Shown one piece after another: positions 1 through 10,493 of a stretch of DNA of 32,618 nucleotides (within the stretch, counting starts at the first letter, position 1; each line of letters begins with the position of its first letter). Where the stretch lies: contig JABSSL010000063.1 of NCBI GenBank assembly GCA_013214355.1, positions 1-32,618 on the forward strand, written 5' to 3'. This DNA is from Saprospiraceae bacterium. GTDB lineage: Bacteria; Bacteroidota; Bacteroidia; Chitinophagales; Saprospiraceae. Under the pieces are notes generated by a model that ran no database searches, was not told the DNA's origin, and worked only from the letters and a program-made list of their open reading frames with translations. A program made the position numbers and the translations under genes.

Positions 1-50
1 GGAGCGACTAGAGTTTGCTGAAAGTGCCATGATTCTTATTCAAGATTGCG

Positions 51-2531
51 CTAACCCGGATCAACATCTATGTTCACCCGCACACCAGAATAACCGGTTG
101 TTTGATGAAGGCGATCTATAGACTTCAATATGCTTTCCTTGGCATGCTTAATTTTGTTTTTATCCGGATTTACTTTGATGAGAAAGTCCAATAAGTAGAA
201 GTTGCGCACCCGTGCCACATAAGGAACTGCTGGTCCCATTACCCAATCCCCCAATTGATGTTTTAGTGCTCCGGCGAGAATCCGTCCGGCATCATTCAGC
301 ACCATGGGTTTCTTATGCTTTAAGGTAACACGAATCAAGCGGACATAAGGAGGGTATCTGAATCCATGCCGTTCTTGCATCTCTCGCTGAAAGAAACCGA
401 TGTAATCATGTTCGAGTACTTCCCTTAGCACTGGTGCTGCCGTATTGAACGCCTGGATAATCACTTTCCCCTGTTTCTTTTTCCGACCGGCTCTACCACT
501 CACTTGCACCATCAATTGATAGGCTCGCTCTCCTGCCCGAAAATCGGGAAAATGCAACAACTGATCTGCACTTAGCACACCAACTATCCCCACATTCTCA
601 AAATCTAACCCTTTGCTAACCATTTGTGTACCCACCAAGATGTCCAATCTGCGTTCCTCGAAGTCGTTGATTAGTTTAGCATGTGCATTCTTACCTCTGA
701 CCGTATCCAAGTCCATCCGGCCAATCCGAGCATCAGGCAGATAAATCTTTAGTTCATCTTCGATTTTTTCAGTCCCGAACCCTTGCATGGATAAGTCTTT
801 GCTACCACAAGCTGGACATTCGTTGGGAAGTTTGGTTTGATAGCTGCAATAATGACATTTTAGTACATGGTGAAACTTGTGGTAAGTGAGACTGACGTCA
901 CAATTAATACACTCCGCGTGCCAGTTGCCACAGGTATTGCAGCGATAAGTGGGAGAAAAACCCCGGCGATTTTGAAAGAGAATGGCTTGTTCACCCCGTT
1001 CCAAAGCCCCTTGCAGTTCTTCAATGAGCTGTGGGGTGAAGTGGGAATGCATTTGCCCCTTCTTGAGCTCCGCTTTAGCATCTACAACCACAATTTCTGG
1101 CATTTGAATTCCACCAAAACGTTCCGGCATATTAACTAAGCCGTACTTTCCCTTCTTGGTATTGTAAAACGATTCTAGCGACGGAGTAGCTGAACCCATT
1201 AGTACTTTCGCCTTCGATAGTTGGGCCAATACGATGGCCGTATCTCTACCACTGTATCGAGGAGAAGGGTCTCTTTGTTTGAAAGAGGGATCATGTTCCT
1301 CATCCACTACAATGAGTTGCAAATTCTTAAAGGGTAAGAATAAGGCCGAACGGGCACCAAGGACAATCGGTTTGCCCTCCAATGCACTATTCCAAATCTC
1401 TACCCGTTCATTATTATTCAGGCGAGAATGATAAGCCGCAATATCATTTCCAAACACTTTTTGTAGGCGACTAATTATCTGAGCAGTCAATGCTATTTCG
1501 GGGAGCAAATAGAGTACTTGACCACCTGCCGCTATCGTTTCTTTTATTTTTTCAATATACACTCTAGTTTTACCACTACCTGTTACCCCATGCAGCAATA
1601 CCACATTTTTAGTTTCAAACCATTGGTCAAGCTCAGCTATGGTCCGCTTTTGCTGCTCGGATAATTCAAATGCCTCCAACAATTCATCCTCATAAGCTCC
1701 AATTCGGCTTACTTCCCGATCGTAGAATTCCACGATCCCTTTCTTCTGCATGGCATTTAAAACACCACTACTGACTCCTGCCCGTTGGTAGATATCTTGC
1801 TTGCGGATAAAGTCCTGTTTCTTGGAAAGATCTATGAAAGCAAGTAGCGCGGCGGTTTGCTTTTCTGATCGAGCTACTAAATCAAAGGCCTCGGTAAGCT
1901 TATCTGCCATGGAAGCATAAGCGGCTTGCAATCGAACGCAAGCTATCTTCTTTGGTGTATATTTTTCTTTAAGGTCTTCTCGTAGATAGATAATACGCTT
2001 TTCCAACATCCGACGAATCAGGGGATACACTGTCTTTTGATCAAGAATCTTTTGTACTTCCCCAATCGACAGGGTTTCCTGGATAGTAAGCGCTTCAGCA
2101 ATTAAGTATTCCTTATCATCAAGTCCACCAAAATCTTCATCGAACAAGGGGCTCAGAATAATCTGTGTTTCACTAGCCAATTTCAAATTAGCTGGTAAAG
2201 CTGCATTCATGACCTCCCCTAAGGTGCAGCAATAGTAAGTGGACATCCAATTCCATAGCTTAATCTGCTGCGGCGTGACTATGGCTTCGTCATCGATAAC
2301 AGAAAGGATGGGCTTGGTGTCATAGGACGGACCCTCTTCCAAGATCTCCACTACCAAAGCCGTATATAGCCTGTTCTTCCCAAATTTAACCTCCACTCGC
2401 ACTCCGAATTGTACCTGCGGTACCAATTCCTCCGGAATATGATAGGTATAAGGTTTTGGAATCGCTAACGGCAGAATAACCTTAACAAATAGATGGGTTC
2501 CAACCTCGGGATGAAAACTCAGTTCACTCAA
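51..2531 (-). CDS. priA: Primosomal protein N' (replication restart helicase PriA)
   Basis: PriA is a 3'-5' DNA helicase that recognises stalled forks and reloads the replicative helicase in the cytoplasm. The 826-residue product has an N-terminal 3' DNA-binding domain (about 1-110), a Walker A motif GVTGSGKT at 315-322, a DEEHD Walker B box at 410-414, GSATP at 446-450, and eight cysteines at 531, 534, 541, 544, 559, 562, 572 and 575 that form the two-zinc domain placed between the helicase lobes. The VQVSGRAGRKKKQG segment is helicase motif VI. The length is somewhat above the roughly 730-800 usual for the family, as is common in Bacteroidota. It lies 106 bases downstream of the GH3 gene on the same strand; no functional link is implied. 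The ATG at 2531 is the first in frame and precedes the conserved N-terminal domain. Identification is firm. Confidence 0.96.
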   Translation of the reverse strand: MSELSFHPEVGTHLFVKVILPLAIPKPYTYHIPEELVPQVQFGVRVEVKFGKNRLYTALVVEILEEGPSYDTKPILSVIDDEAIVTPQQIKLWNWMSTYYCCTLGEVMNAALPANLKLASETQIILSPLFDEDFGGLDDKEYLIAEALTIQETLSIGEVQKILDQKTVYPLIRRMLEKRIIYLREDLKEKYTPKKIACVRLQAAYASMADKLTEAFDLVARSEKQTAALLAFIDLSKKQDFIRKQDIYQRAGVSSGVLNAMQKKGIVEFYDREVSRIGAYEDELLEAFELSEQQKRTIAELDQWFETKNVVLLHGVTGSGKTRVYIEKIKETIAAGGQVLYLLPEIALTAQIISRLQKVFGNDIAAYHSRLNNNERVEIWNSALEGKPIVLGARSALFLPFKNLQLIVVDEEHDPSFKQRDPSPRYSGRDTAIVLAQLSKAKVLMGSATPSLESFYNTKKGKYGLVNMPERFGGIQMPEIVVVDAKAELKKGQMHSHFTPQLIEELQGALERGEQAILFQNRRGFSPTYRCNTCGNWHAECINCDVSLTYHKFHHVLKCHYCSYQTKLPNECPACGSKDLSMQGFGTEKIEDELKIYLPDARIGRMDLDTVRGKNAHAKLINDFEERRLDILVGTQMVSKGLDFENVGIVGVLSADQLLHFPDFRAGERAYQLMVQVSGRAGRKKKQGKVIIQAFNTAAPVLREVLEHDYIGFFQREMQERHGFRYPPYVRLIRVTLKHKKPMVLNDAGRILAGALKHQLGDWVMGPAVPYVARVRNFYLLDFLIKVNPDKNKIKHAKESILKSIDRLHQTTGYSGVRVNIDVDPG

Positions 2532-2637
2532 GTACTACGCTTTTATTTGCGTAAAGATATTGAAGAAATCTATACCCACAATAGGGCGAACTAATGGGTG
2601 TCTATTTTTTACCGAAAAGCAAGCTAAATAGCCCTGA

Positions 2638-4827
2638 TTAGGCTTTAGCCAACTTTGAGGTTTTCTGTAAAACGAATTCTGCGGATAAATCTGAAATCAT
2701 TACTTTAAAAGTACCGGGTTCTACTATCCATCGATTTTCACGCCCGACGAAAGCTAAATCATCCTTGCTCAATTGAAATGTTATCACTTTTGAAGCCCCA
2801 GCTTCCAATTCAATCTTTTCAAATCGCTTCAGGCGTTTAATGGAGGGAGTGACGGAAGCATATAGATCACTCAAGTACAATTGGACGACTTCTTTGCCCC
2901 TAGATTGGCCGGTATTACTCACTTCCACCGAAACTTGGATCACGTCATTTTCATGAATGCTAGATTGCGATAGACTTAAGTTGTTATAGGCGAAGGTGGT
3001 GTAACTTAATCCGTGGCCAAATTCAAATTGTGGCTTGAATCCCCCGAGAACCCCTTGCAGCTCCAGGTTTTCCGGATGCTTATGATCGTAAGTAATTAAT
3101 GCATTAGGATGCTTAGGGTAGGTGATTGGCAATTTGCCGCTTGGACAAGTTTCGCCCAGGAGAATCTCTGCCAACGCTTGTCCACCTTCGTTTCCAGGAT
3201 AAAAACCCAATAAAATGGCTTGGCAGAGATCCGCAATTTCAGCGATGAGGCGAGGCCTCCCCTGCAATAAGACTAGGATGATTGGTTTGCCCGTCTTTGA
3301 CAGGGCTTTGATCAGATTCAGCTGAGCTTCCTCCAGCGTCAGGTTATCGATATTACCATAGAACTCCGTGTAAGAGGTTTCTCCCAAACAGGCTACAATT
3401 ACATCCACATGCTTAGCTGCTTTCACTGCCGCATCAATATCTAATTCTTTGGCGAAGTCTACTGCCTTTTCATACGTAAGGTTAGTCCCCAATTGTGCTA
3501 CTAAAGCCGCTTTGATAGTTGAAAAAGGTAAGGATTGCTCGTCGGTTAGCTCTCCCTGCCAAGAGTAGGTCCAGCCACCATTAAGGCTACGCAGTGTATC
3601 GGCTGAGGGGCCACACAAAAGCACTTTCTGGTTCTTTTGTAAAGGCAAAGTAGATTCCTCATTTTTACACAAAACAATAGCTTGTCTAGAAGCTTCCAAA
3701 CTTGCTGCTTTGAATTCAGCTCCAGCAAATAATGGGTACTGATCCTGGGGTTCTACCATCCCTTTAAACAAGCCTAGATCCCGTTTCAATTGCAAAATCC
3801 TCCGTACGGAGGCATCTATGCGAGCCTCTGAAATAGCTCCCTCCTCCACTAATTCAATCAAATACTTAGTAAAGGTAAAATCCAGCGGCACCATACTCAT
3901 ATCTATTCCCGCCTGGATGGCCATGCGAACCGCTTCCTTTTGTGTTTCTGCCACCCGGTGGCGGGTGTGTAGATACTGAATATCTTCCCAGTCTGTAACC
4001 ACTAAGCCTGTAAAACCTAGTTCATCACGTAACAGATCAGTCAAAATCGCAGGATCAGAATGTACAGGTATACCATTCATTTCCCCAGAGTTAATCATTA
4101 CGGTTGCAGCTCCGGCGGCGAAGGCCTTGGCAAAGGGAGGTACATGGTATTCTGCTAACTGCCGTGCAGGAACATAGGCAGGCGTTCGATCCCGGCCGCT
4201 CAAAGGTACACCATAGCCCAAAAAATGCTTCAGACAGGCTGCTAACTTATGCGGGTGTCCGATATCATCGCCTTGCATGCCACGTACGGTTGCACTGCCT
4301 AACTCTCCGGCTAGGTAGACATCCTCTCCAAAGGTTTCCCAAATCCGAGGCCAAACTGGATTTCTGCCTAGGTCCAGGACCGGGGAAAATGCCCAAGGCA
4401 TGCCCGCAGCTTTCGTTTCATAAGCACTAACCTCGCCCATTTTCTCTGCCAGGTCTCTATTCCAAGTAGCAGCTAAGCCCAATTGTTGTGGAAAAAGCGT
4501 TGCTCCCATCACGTAGCTAGCACCATGAATAGAATCGATACCATATAAAATAGGAATGCTCAGGCGTGTCTTGTTGACTTTGCTGGCAATTGCATCCATA
4601 ATTTCTCGCCAGCGTTTAGGCGTATGCGCTAAAGGGCCTACATTGAGTATGGAACCAACGGCGTAATCTTGCACGACCTCAATCAGCTGCTCCTCATTCA
4701 AAGTCAAGGGAAAATCTAACTTATAGGCTTTACCATTCGCAATGGTATCTATAGTCAACTGAGTCATCTGCCCCACCTTTTCAGCTAAGGTCATCTTGGC
4801 CAGTAACTCTTCAATAAACTGATCCAT
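2638..4827 (-). CDS. Glycoside hydrolase family 3 beta-glucosidase / exo-beta-glucanase
   Basis: This enzyme should release terminal beta-linked glucose or a related sugar from oligosaccharides with retention of configuration. The 729-residue protein shows the N-terminal TIM barrel (about 1-350) with the KHF substrate-binding motif at K200-H201 and the nucleophile Asp279 in VVTDW. The second alpha/beta domain has GGWTYSWQG at 417-425 and GETSYTEFYG, where Glu488 matches the acid/base position of plant ExoI-type exo-glucanases. A fibronectin-III-like domain closes the protein (about 630-720). No signal peptide is visible: the chain starts MDQFIEELLAKM and runs straight into the barrel, so the enzyme is probably cytoplasmic, unlike periplasmic BglX. 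It is divergent from the BASS transporter over a 247-base region with repeated boxes. Family is certain; substrate is not. Confidence 0.93.
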   Translation of the reverse strand: MDQFIEELLAKMTLAEKVGQMTQLTIDTIANGKAYKLDFPLTLNEEQLIEVVQDYAVGSILNVGPLAHTPKRWREIMDAIASKVNKTRLSIPILYGIDSIHGASYVMGATLFPQQLGLAATWNRDLAEKMGEVSAYETKAAGMPWAFSPVLDLGRNPVWPRIWETFGEDVYLAGELGSATVRGMQGDDIGHPHKLAACLKHFLGYGVPLSGRDRTPAYVPARQLAEYHVPPFAKAFAAGAATVMINSGEMNGIPVHSDPAILTDLLRDELGFTGLVVTDWEDIQYLHTRHRVAETQKEAVRMAIQAGIDMSMVPLDFTFTKYLIELVEEGAISEARIDASVRRILQLKRDLGLFKGMVEPQDQYPLFAGAEFKAASLEASRQAIVLCKNEESTLPLQKNQKVLLCGPSADTLRSLNGGWTYSWQGELTDEQSLPFSTIKAALVAQLGTNLTYEKAVDFAKELDIDAAVKAAKHVDVIVACLGETSYTEFYGNIDNLTLEEAQLNLIKALSKTGKPIILVLLQGRPRLIAEIADLCQAILLGFYPGNEGGQALAEILLGETCPSGKLPITYPKHPNALITYDHKHPENLELQGVLGGFKPQFEFGHGLSYTTFAYNNLSLSQSSIHENDVIQVSVEVSNTGQSRGKEVVQLYLSDLYASVTPSIKRLKRFEKIELEAGASKVITFQLSKDDLAFVGRENRWIVEPGTFKVMISDLSAEFVLQKTSKLAKA

Positions 4828-4891
4828 ACTACAATTTTTTGGTAAGAGGCTGAAGGGGCCTCTTCCAGGTTACACACATCATCTTTTGGTG

Positions 4892-4960
4892 ATCGATCGG
4901 TTCTGCCTGCGATTCTCGCAAGAACAAACTGTCAAGGTCTTTCTGTTGCCATCGATCGGT
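4892..4960. repeat. Two direct copies of ATCGATCGGT in the divergent GH3/transporter promoter region
   Basis: The 10-base sequence ATCGATCGGT occurs at 4892-4901 and 4951-4960, 59 bases apart start to start. Each copy contains the self-complementary cores ATCGAT and CGATCG. They lie between the divergent GH3 (start 4827) and BASS transporter (start 5075) genes. On the minus strand a sequence close to TAnnTTTG is present at about 4971-4980. The arrangement suits binding sites for a regulator of one or both genes, but this is inference; no regulator gene is adjacent. Confidence 0.4.
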
Positions 4961-5074
4961 ACGAATGTATACAAATTTTAACCCAGGAACCGGCGAATCG
5001 TAAGGCTAAACCCTGGTCTAAACAAAAAATCATTACATTTAAGCATTATGGTATTATCCTGCTAATCCAAACAA

Positions 5075-5992
5075 ATGGACACTTTAGACAGTATTCGCAT
5101 AAATTTTAACCCTGAGCAGCTAGGTTTTCTAAACTTATGTTTGGCTTTTTTAATGTTTGGAGTGGCTTTAGATCTCAAGATCAGTCATTTCAAAGCGCTG
5201 CTGAATCAACCCAAAGCTACCTTGGTGGGATTGGGTTCACAATTGATCCTTTTACCACTGATGACCCTTGGACTCATCTTTATCTTTAACCCTCCTGTGA
5301 GCATGGCCTTGGGCATGGCTTTGGTCGCCTCTTGTCCTGGTGGTAATGTATCCAATTACGCAGTACACTTAGCCAATGCCAACACCGCTCTATCCATCAC
5401 GCTTACCTCCATTTCGACCCTTTCTGCAGTCTTAATTACGCCCCTTTATTTTTTTCTACTAGCAAAATATATTCCAGGTGCTTCTGTCCTCTCTGGTAGT
5501 TTAGAACTGCAACCCACGGATATGCTATGGACTCTACTGCAACTGATCATTACCCCTTTGATTGTTGGGATGACTTTGGCACATAGATTTCCCAAGCTAA
5601 CGGAAAAAATTCAAAGACCCGTCAAATGGATTTCCATGACCATCTTTCTCGGCTTTGTAGTGGTAGCGACCTACTCCAATTGGTCTAATATTGTAAGCTA
5701 CCTACATCTTGTTTTCCTGATCGTACTGGTTCATAACACTTTAGCGATCCTCACGGGCTACAATTTTGCTAAGCTCAACAAATTAGATGATGTGGACGCC
5801 CGTACCATCGCCATTGAGACTGGCATCCAGAATTCAGGACTAGGGCTGATCCTGATTTTCAACTTCTTTGATGGATTGGGAGGGATGGCCATGATTGCAG
5901 CCTGGTGGGGTATCTGGCATCTGATCTCAGCCTTCACCATGGCCATGTGGTGGAGCAAAAAGCCACGTACTTTTCTGGAAAAAGCAGGATAG
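5075..5992 (+). CDS. BASS-family (bile acid:sodium symporter-like) transporter
   Basis: This is an inner-membrane secondary transporter that by family couples sodium entry to uptake of an organic anion. The 305-residue protein is hydrophobic throughout, with nine to ten predicted membrane spans. It carries two family signatures: the CPGGNVSN stretch with the following NANTALSITLTSIST segment (about residues 90-115), and ETGIQNSGLGL (about 249-259), the pair of unwound-helix motifs that bind sodium and substrate. Length is normal for prokaryotic members. Known members move bile acids, pyruvate, pantothenate or similar acids, so the substrate cannot be named; divergence from a GH3 gene is the only context. 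Start at 5075 is the only good ATG. Confidence 0.88.
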   Translation: MDTLDSIRINFNPEQLGFLNLCLAFLMFGVALDLKISHFKALLNQPKATLVGLGSQLILLPLMTLGLIFIFNPPVSMALGMALVASCPGGNVSNYAVHLANANTALSITLTSISTLSAVLITPLYFFLLAKYIPGASVLSGSLELQPTDMLWTLLQLIITPLIVGMTLAHRFPKLTEKIQRPVKWISMTIFLGFVVVATYSNWSNIVSYLHLVFLIVLVHNTLAILTGYNFAKLNKLDDVDARTIAIETGIQNSGLGLILIFNFFDGLGGMAMIAAWWGIWHLISAFTMAMWWSKKPRTFLEKAG

Positions 5993-6249
5993 CGACACTT
6001 TCAATTTATTTCGACCTTTTGATCTGAAATACAAAGGTTTTTTAGTAAATTTAGAACTTAACCGAAGAAAATTTGTCATTATCGTAAAAGTGAGATAGGG
6101 CGGAGTTTGCTGCAAGAAAAAATACGCTCTCGTGTGATACAAATCTCGAAAGGATAAGTTAATCACCATCAAAACGCTGATAGCTCCTGTCCCTAGCATG
6201 CTTTGATCCATTTATTGTTACTCCTATAATCGAAGCTAATACGCAGCCT

Positions 6250-6852
6250 ATGAAAAAAGTTTTTACACTTGCTCTTCTTCTAGGATTGTCTGGGTTCTTA
6301 ATGGCTAACTCTCCTCTACCTGACCCGGGAAAGGGCTACATCGTCACAAAAAATGGTAAGTCCCTGACGGGCGCCATTGGTAATATTTTCCACACTTCTT
6401 ATGGCTCCGAAGTTACCTTTATCAATGACTTTGGGACCATTTACCAAATTCATCCTTTCTTGATCAAGGGTTTTGTTTTTCAGGAAAAGCAAGACATGAT
6501 CACTTACGAGAGTAAATACTCAGAAAAGAAATGGCTTTTCCTTCGTGTTATGCACAAAGGCAAACATCTAAGTGTTTACAAATCTCCAGAAACGAAATCT
6601 GTGGTCAATTTCACCCGTGTTTCCTTCATGGCAGAAACGGTAAAGAATGATGTGTATTGGTTAGAGCTACACGGCAAAAATCCAACTCAAATCAGACGGA
6701 TGGGTTTTAAGAAGCAGATGAGAAAACTCCTTAAACGTAGAGCTCCAGAATTGGCCGAACAGATCGGTTCGAAAGGTTATCGCTTCAAGAACCTCACGGA
6801 AATAGCTGAGGCTTACAACAAGAAGTGCGAAGAGACCAAGTTCAGGCTGTAA
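6250..6852 (+). CDS. Small secreted protein of unknown function
   Basis: I do not recognise the family. The 200-residue product begins with a clear Sec signal peptide (MKKVFTLALLLGLSGFLMAN, cleavage probably after residue 19 or 20). The mature part starts with a beta-rich segment that includes KGYIVTKNGKSLTGAIGNI, a pattern seen in small secreted Bacteroidota proteins that describe a 'transcript of a surface property' type beta-barrel-like fold, but I cannot tie it to a function. The C-terminal third is basic and helical (KKQMRKLLKRRAPELAEQ), followed by a Lys/Glu-rich tail. There is no C-terminal sorting domain, lipobox or membrane span. It stands alone, preceded by 257 bases with no other gene and followed within 22 bases by a strong hairpin, so it is probably monocistronic. 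Confidence 0.7.
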   Translation: MKKVFTLALLLGLSGFLMANSPLPDPGKGYIVTKNGKSLTGAIGNIFHTSYGSEVTFINDFGTIYQIHPFLIKGFVFQEKQDMITYESKYSEKKWLFLRVMHKGKHLSVYKSPETKSVVNFTRVSFMAETVKNDVYWLELHGKNPTQIRRMGFKKQMRKLLKRRAPELAEQIGSKGYRFKNLTEIAEAYNKKCEETKFRL

Positions 6853-6873
6853 GCCAACCGCTACCCTCAACCC

Positions 6874-6920
6874 GATATATAAAGGTTCTTATGAATGACA
6901 CTAAAGAACCTTTATATATC
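6874..6920 (+). terminator. Hairpin terminator after the small secreted protein gene
   Basis: A perfect 17-bp inverted repeat (6874-6890, gatatataaaggttctt, and 6904-6920) encloses a 13-base loop, 21 bases after the stop codon at 6852. The stem is AU-rich and is not followed by a run of T, so it may act as a weak terminator or as an mRNA 3'-end stabiliser. Confidence 0.6.
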
Positions 6921-7280
6921 TACCATGCAATTAGCTATTGCAAAAGCAGTTTAGCTTCTACAAAGCAATCAGCTCTTCCGAATATCTCCACTTATTCTCC
7001 ACTGTTTTCGCGCTAACCTCAATAATCTCATCATTTCAATTTCAGTGCACTTCTTACCCTACTCAAGCTTGCCAAACCAAGTCCATTTTGAGCAATGTGC
7101 AAAAAGCACGATATTTTTCTGAATAATCCTTAACTTCCCGATAGTAATATTGCCTGAGGCACCTGATGATCTCACTGTTGAATAAACTACTGATATCTTT
7201 TGATTTTCTGAGAATTTGAATTCATACAGTCCTGACCAATACACAGCCTTGGGCCTCATAACACCTTAATATAAAACAAC
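6921..7280. other. Intergenic region without a recognisable gene
   Basis: Between the hairpin at 6874-6920 and the propeller gene at 7281 I see no convincing gene on either strand; the short frames here are low in Bacteroidota-like codon choice and match nothing I know. A sequence close to the TAnnTTTG promoter element (TATCTTTTG, one base too long) lies at 7194-7202 and could serve the downstream gene, but no good upstream element accompanies it. Confidence 0.5.
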
Positions 7281-10200
7281 ATGAGGAACCACTTTTACAC
7301 TTTGTTGTGCTTAGCCTTAATTGTTTGTGCCACCCCAGCCTGGGGACAAAAACGAGCCAAAAAGAATAAGAAGAAAAAAGATGCAGTTGAAGCTCCCGCA
7401 GCTCCCACCTTTAATGCCAAAATGTATAAAAGTCTTAAATGGAGGAACATCGGCCCCTTCCGAGGGGGAAGAGCCAATGCAGTGGCAGGAGTGTTGGGTT
7501 CACCCAATCTCTATTATGTAGGCTACACCGGTGGCGGTGTCTGGAAGACGCAAGACGGTGGACTACATTGGAAAAACATTTCCGATGGCAGCTTTAAATC
7601 CGGCTCAGTTGGAGATATAGCAGTAGCAGCTTCTGACCCAAATGTCATTTTCGTAGGAATGGGTGAGCATGCAGTTCGTGGGGTGATGACCACCTATGGA
7701 GATGGGGTCTACAAATCGATTGATGGGGGAAAAAGCTGGAAACACTTGGGACTTGAAAAAACCCGGCACATTTCTGATGTAGTAATACACCCTAACAATC
7801 CAGATATCGTCTATGTGGCTGCTCAAGGCGCATTGCATGGGCCCAGTGAGGAAAGAGGAGTGTACAAATCCACAGATGGTGGCTCTACCTGGAAGAAAGT
7901 CCTGTATGTGGATGAGAATTCGGGTGCCTCCAGCTTGAGTATCGATCAAACGAATCCTCGAATATTATATGCTGCTACTTGGGACCATCGACGAGAACCT
8001 TGGACTGTACGTAGTGGAGGACCAGGTTCCGGGGTTTACAAATCGACCGATGGAGGAGAAACTTGGAGAAAAATTGAAAGCGGTTTACCTAAGGATTTAG
8101 GAAAGATCGGCATTTCGGTTTCTAAAGCTAATCCGAACCGAGTTTATGCCATTGTTGAATCTGAGAAGAAGGAAGCGGGGCTATATCGCTCAGATAACGG
8201 CGGGGGAAGCTGGAAGCATATGACGAATGATCAACTTCTGACAGCACGGTCTTGGTACTATATGGAAGTCTTTGCAGATCCAGTGAACGCTGATGTCGTT
8301 TATGTATTGAATGCTCCAATGATGCGCTCCATCGATGGCGGAAAAACCTTTAGCCGCGTTAGCGTGGGGCATGGCGACACACACGATCTGTGGATCAACC
8401 CAGATGATAACACCAATATGATTTTAGGAGATGATGGTGGTGCTGAAATCACCTATAACACTGGTGCGAGTTGGTCCCCTCAAAACAATCAGCCTACCGC
8501 ACAATTTTACCGAGTAAATGCCGACAAACAATTTCCCTACAAGGTATATGGAGGTCAGCAAGACAATTCCTCAGTAGTGATATCAAGCCGGACCAATGGA
8601 CGAGGCATAGGGGAAAAAGACTGGACTAGAGGCCCAGGTTGTGAAAGTGCCTACATTGCCTTTGATCCGGAAAATCCCAGGTTTCTCTTCGGGGGTTGCT
8701 ATCAAGGTATCATAGAGGTTTTGGATATGGAAACTGGCGAAGGAAAAGACATCATGGAATATGCCTCCTTAAATCTCGCCGTTAAACCCAAGGACCTTAA
8801 ATATCGATTCAACTGGAATGCCCCCATCATCGCTTCACCCCACGATCCCAGCATCATTTATCATGCAGGCAATGTGGTTTTCAAAACCACTAATGGAGGC
8901 TTAGACTGGGATATCATTAGCCCCGATTTAACGCGAAATGATACTACTAAGCAAGATGTTGGTGGAGGTCCTTTTACCAATGAAGGAGCAGGAGGTGAGA
9001 ATTACAACACGATTTATTACCTCATTGAGTCTAGCTTAGAGCAAGGGGTGATGTACGCCGGAAGTGATTGTGGGTTGGTGCATATTACAAAGAACGGAGG
9101 CAAGGAATGGACGAACATCACTCCTCCCGACCTACCAGAATCCATGATCCAGTCGATCGAAGTTTCGGCTCATGATGCAGGTACAGCCTATATTGCTGCT
9201 ACTCGGTACAAATTCAATGACTTCACTGCGATGAGCTACAAGACGACTGACTATGGTCAAACTTGGACCCTCATTAATGACGGTATTGATAAAGATGACT
9301 TCCTCAAGGTCATTCGAGAAGATCCAAAACAAAAAGGCCTACTGTATGGCGGAGCAGAACGCGGTTTCTACGTTTCCTTTAACGGAGGAGAAAAGTGGGA
9401 TCGACTGCAGCTCAATCTTCCTGTAGTTCCCGTAACTGATTTAATCATCAGAGACAATGACTTGGTGGCCGCTACACAAGGCCGGGCCTTCTGGATACTG
9501 GATGACCTAAGTGCTTTACAGGAAACCCAGGGACAAGCTCCCGAGGACTTGGTAGATATCATGATTCCTAAGGAGACGGTACGATTTTCTGGTTACTCTG
9601 GCCCTGGTGCAGGGGCTAATCCTAAGGCCGGGGTAATCTTGGATTATTACCTAGGAGAGGACGTGGGGAAAGAAGAAGTTCGCCTTGATATTATGAATAG
9701 TAAAGGCGATATCGTGCGTTCCTATTCCAGCGTCAAAGACTCCACTTTCAAATCCTACCCTGGAGGTCCATCTGCGCCAACAGTCTTACCTGCTAGAAAA
9801 GGATTTAACCGTTTTGCTTGGAACTTCCGCACCGAAACGCTACCGGATGTACCGAATGTTTTCATCTACGGAAGTTATAATGGTCATCAAGTAGCTCCCG
9901 GTAAGTACATGGCCAGAATTTCCTATAAAGATCAGGCCAAGGAGGTGGATATCAACATAAAAGCGGATCCCCGCCTAGCGGTCAAATCGGACAATTGGCA
10001 ACAACAACAAGAGATTCTTGCTCACACCGCCAAGCAGATTAGCGATATTCATGGTGAGGTGAGAAGTATGCGAAAATTGAGAGACCAAATTAAAGCCTAT
10101 AATACGCTGCTGGGTGATAATGCTGCACATGAAGATCTAGTGAAGCTTGGTAATGAATTGATAGATAAGATCGACAAGTGGGAAAGTCAAGTGGTAGAGA

Positions 10201-10463
10201 CCCGTCAGAAAAGTATTCAAGATGTGATCAATTGGCCCAGCAAATTGAATGCGGCCTACTTCTACCTGAGAGGGCGCCTAGACGAACACGATCCAAGAGT
10301 TACCCAAGGAGTACGCAATCGTTTAGACGATCTTGACAAGGAGTGGGCAACCTACAAAAAGGAAAGCACAGGTCTGCTGCAAAACGAAGTGCAAGCCTTT
10401 AATGAATTGTTTAAGAAGAAAAATATCCCTGCTTTGATTATAGAAAATAAGGCGAAACCTTAG
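7281..10463 (+). CDS. Secreted VPS10/BNR-repeat beta-propeller protein (sortilin-like glycosyl hydrolase family annotation)
   Basis: A large exported protein, 1060 residues. A Sec signal peptide (about 1-22, ending PAWGQ) is followed by a very basic stretch [10 protein letters not shown]. The body to about residue 720 is built of repeated Asp-box units of the form S/T-x-D-G-G-x-x-W, for example near residues 90-97 and 146-153, then [44 protein letters not shown] and TTDYGQTW, which is the VPS10/sortilin ten-bladed propeller arrangement. A beta-sandwich-like segment and a helical C-terminal region (about 900-1040) complete it. Proteins of this exact architecture are abundant in Bacteroidota and usually labelled glycosyl hydrolase, but catalysis has not been demonstrated for them as far as I know; peptide binding or processing is equally possible. 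It is a single-gene unit with a terminator after it. Confidence 0.88.
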   Translation: MRNHFYTLLCLALIVCATPAWGQKRAKKNKKKKDAVEAPAAPTFNAKMYKSLKWRNIGPFRGGRANAVAGVLGSPNLYYVGYTGGGVWKTQDGGLHWKNISDGSFKSGSVGDIAVAASDPNVIFVGMGEHAVRGVMTTYGDGVYKSIDGGKSWKHLGLEKTRHISDVVIHPNNPDIVYVAAQGALHGPSEERGVYKSTDGGSTWKKVLYVDENSGASSLSIDQTNPRILYAATWDHRREPWTVRSGGPGSGVYKSTDGGETWRKIESGLPKDLGKIGISVSKANPNRVYAIVESEKKEAGLYRSDNGGGSWKHMTNDQLLTARSWYYMEVFADPVNADVVYVLNAPMMRSIDGGKTFSRVSVGHGDTHDLWINPDDNTNMILGDDGGAEITYNTGASWSPQNNQPTAQFYRVNADKQFPYKVYGGQQDNSSVVISSRTNGRGIGEKDWTRGPGCESAYIAFDPENPRFLFGGCYQGIIEVLDMETGEGKDIMEYASLNLAVKPKDLKYRFNWNAPIIASPHDPSIIYHAGNVVFKTTNGGLDWDIISPDLTRNDTTKQDVGGGPFTNEGAGGENYNTIYYLIESSLEQGVMYAGSDCGLVHITKNGGKEWTNITPPDLPESMIQSIEVSAHDAGTAYIAATRYKFNDFTAMSYKTTDYGQTWTLINDGIDKDDFLKVIREDPKQKGLLYGGAERGFYVSFNGGEKWDRLQLNLPVVPVTDLIIRDNDLVAATQGRAFWILDDLSALQETQGQAPEDLVDIMIPKETVRFSGYSGPGAGANPKAGVILDYYLGEDVGKEEVRLDIMNSKGDIVRSYSSVKDSTFKSYPGGPSAPTVLPARKGFNRFAWNFRTETLPDVPNVFIYGSYNGHQVAPGKYMARISYKDQAKEVDINIKADPRLAVKSDNWQQQQEILAHTAKQISDIHGEVRSMRKLRDQIKAYNTLLGDNAAHEDLVKLGNELIDKIDKWESQVVETRQKSIQDVINWPSKLNAAYFYLRGRLDEHDPRVTQGVRNRLDDLDKEWATYKKESTGLLQNEVQAFNELFKKKNIPALIIENKAKP

Positions 10464-10493
10464 GGAAGCCTTCTTCTGCCTCGATAGTGCAGC

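Noticed and set aside
860-1431. Open frames opposite priA
   Set aside because: They lie wholly inside the well-supported priA gene on the other strand and resemble no family.
7059-7259. 66-codon minus-strand frame in the gap before the VPS10-type gene
   Set aside because: It has no recognisable domain and no promoter; a decayed gene fragment is possible but unsupported.
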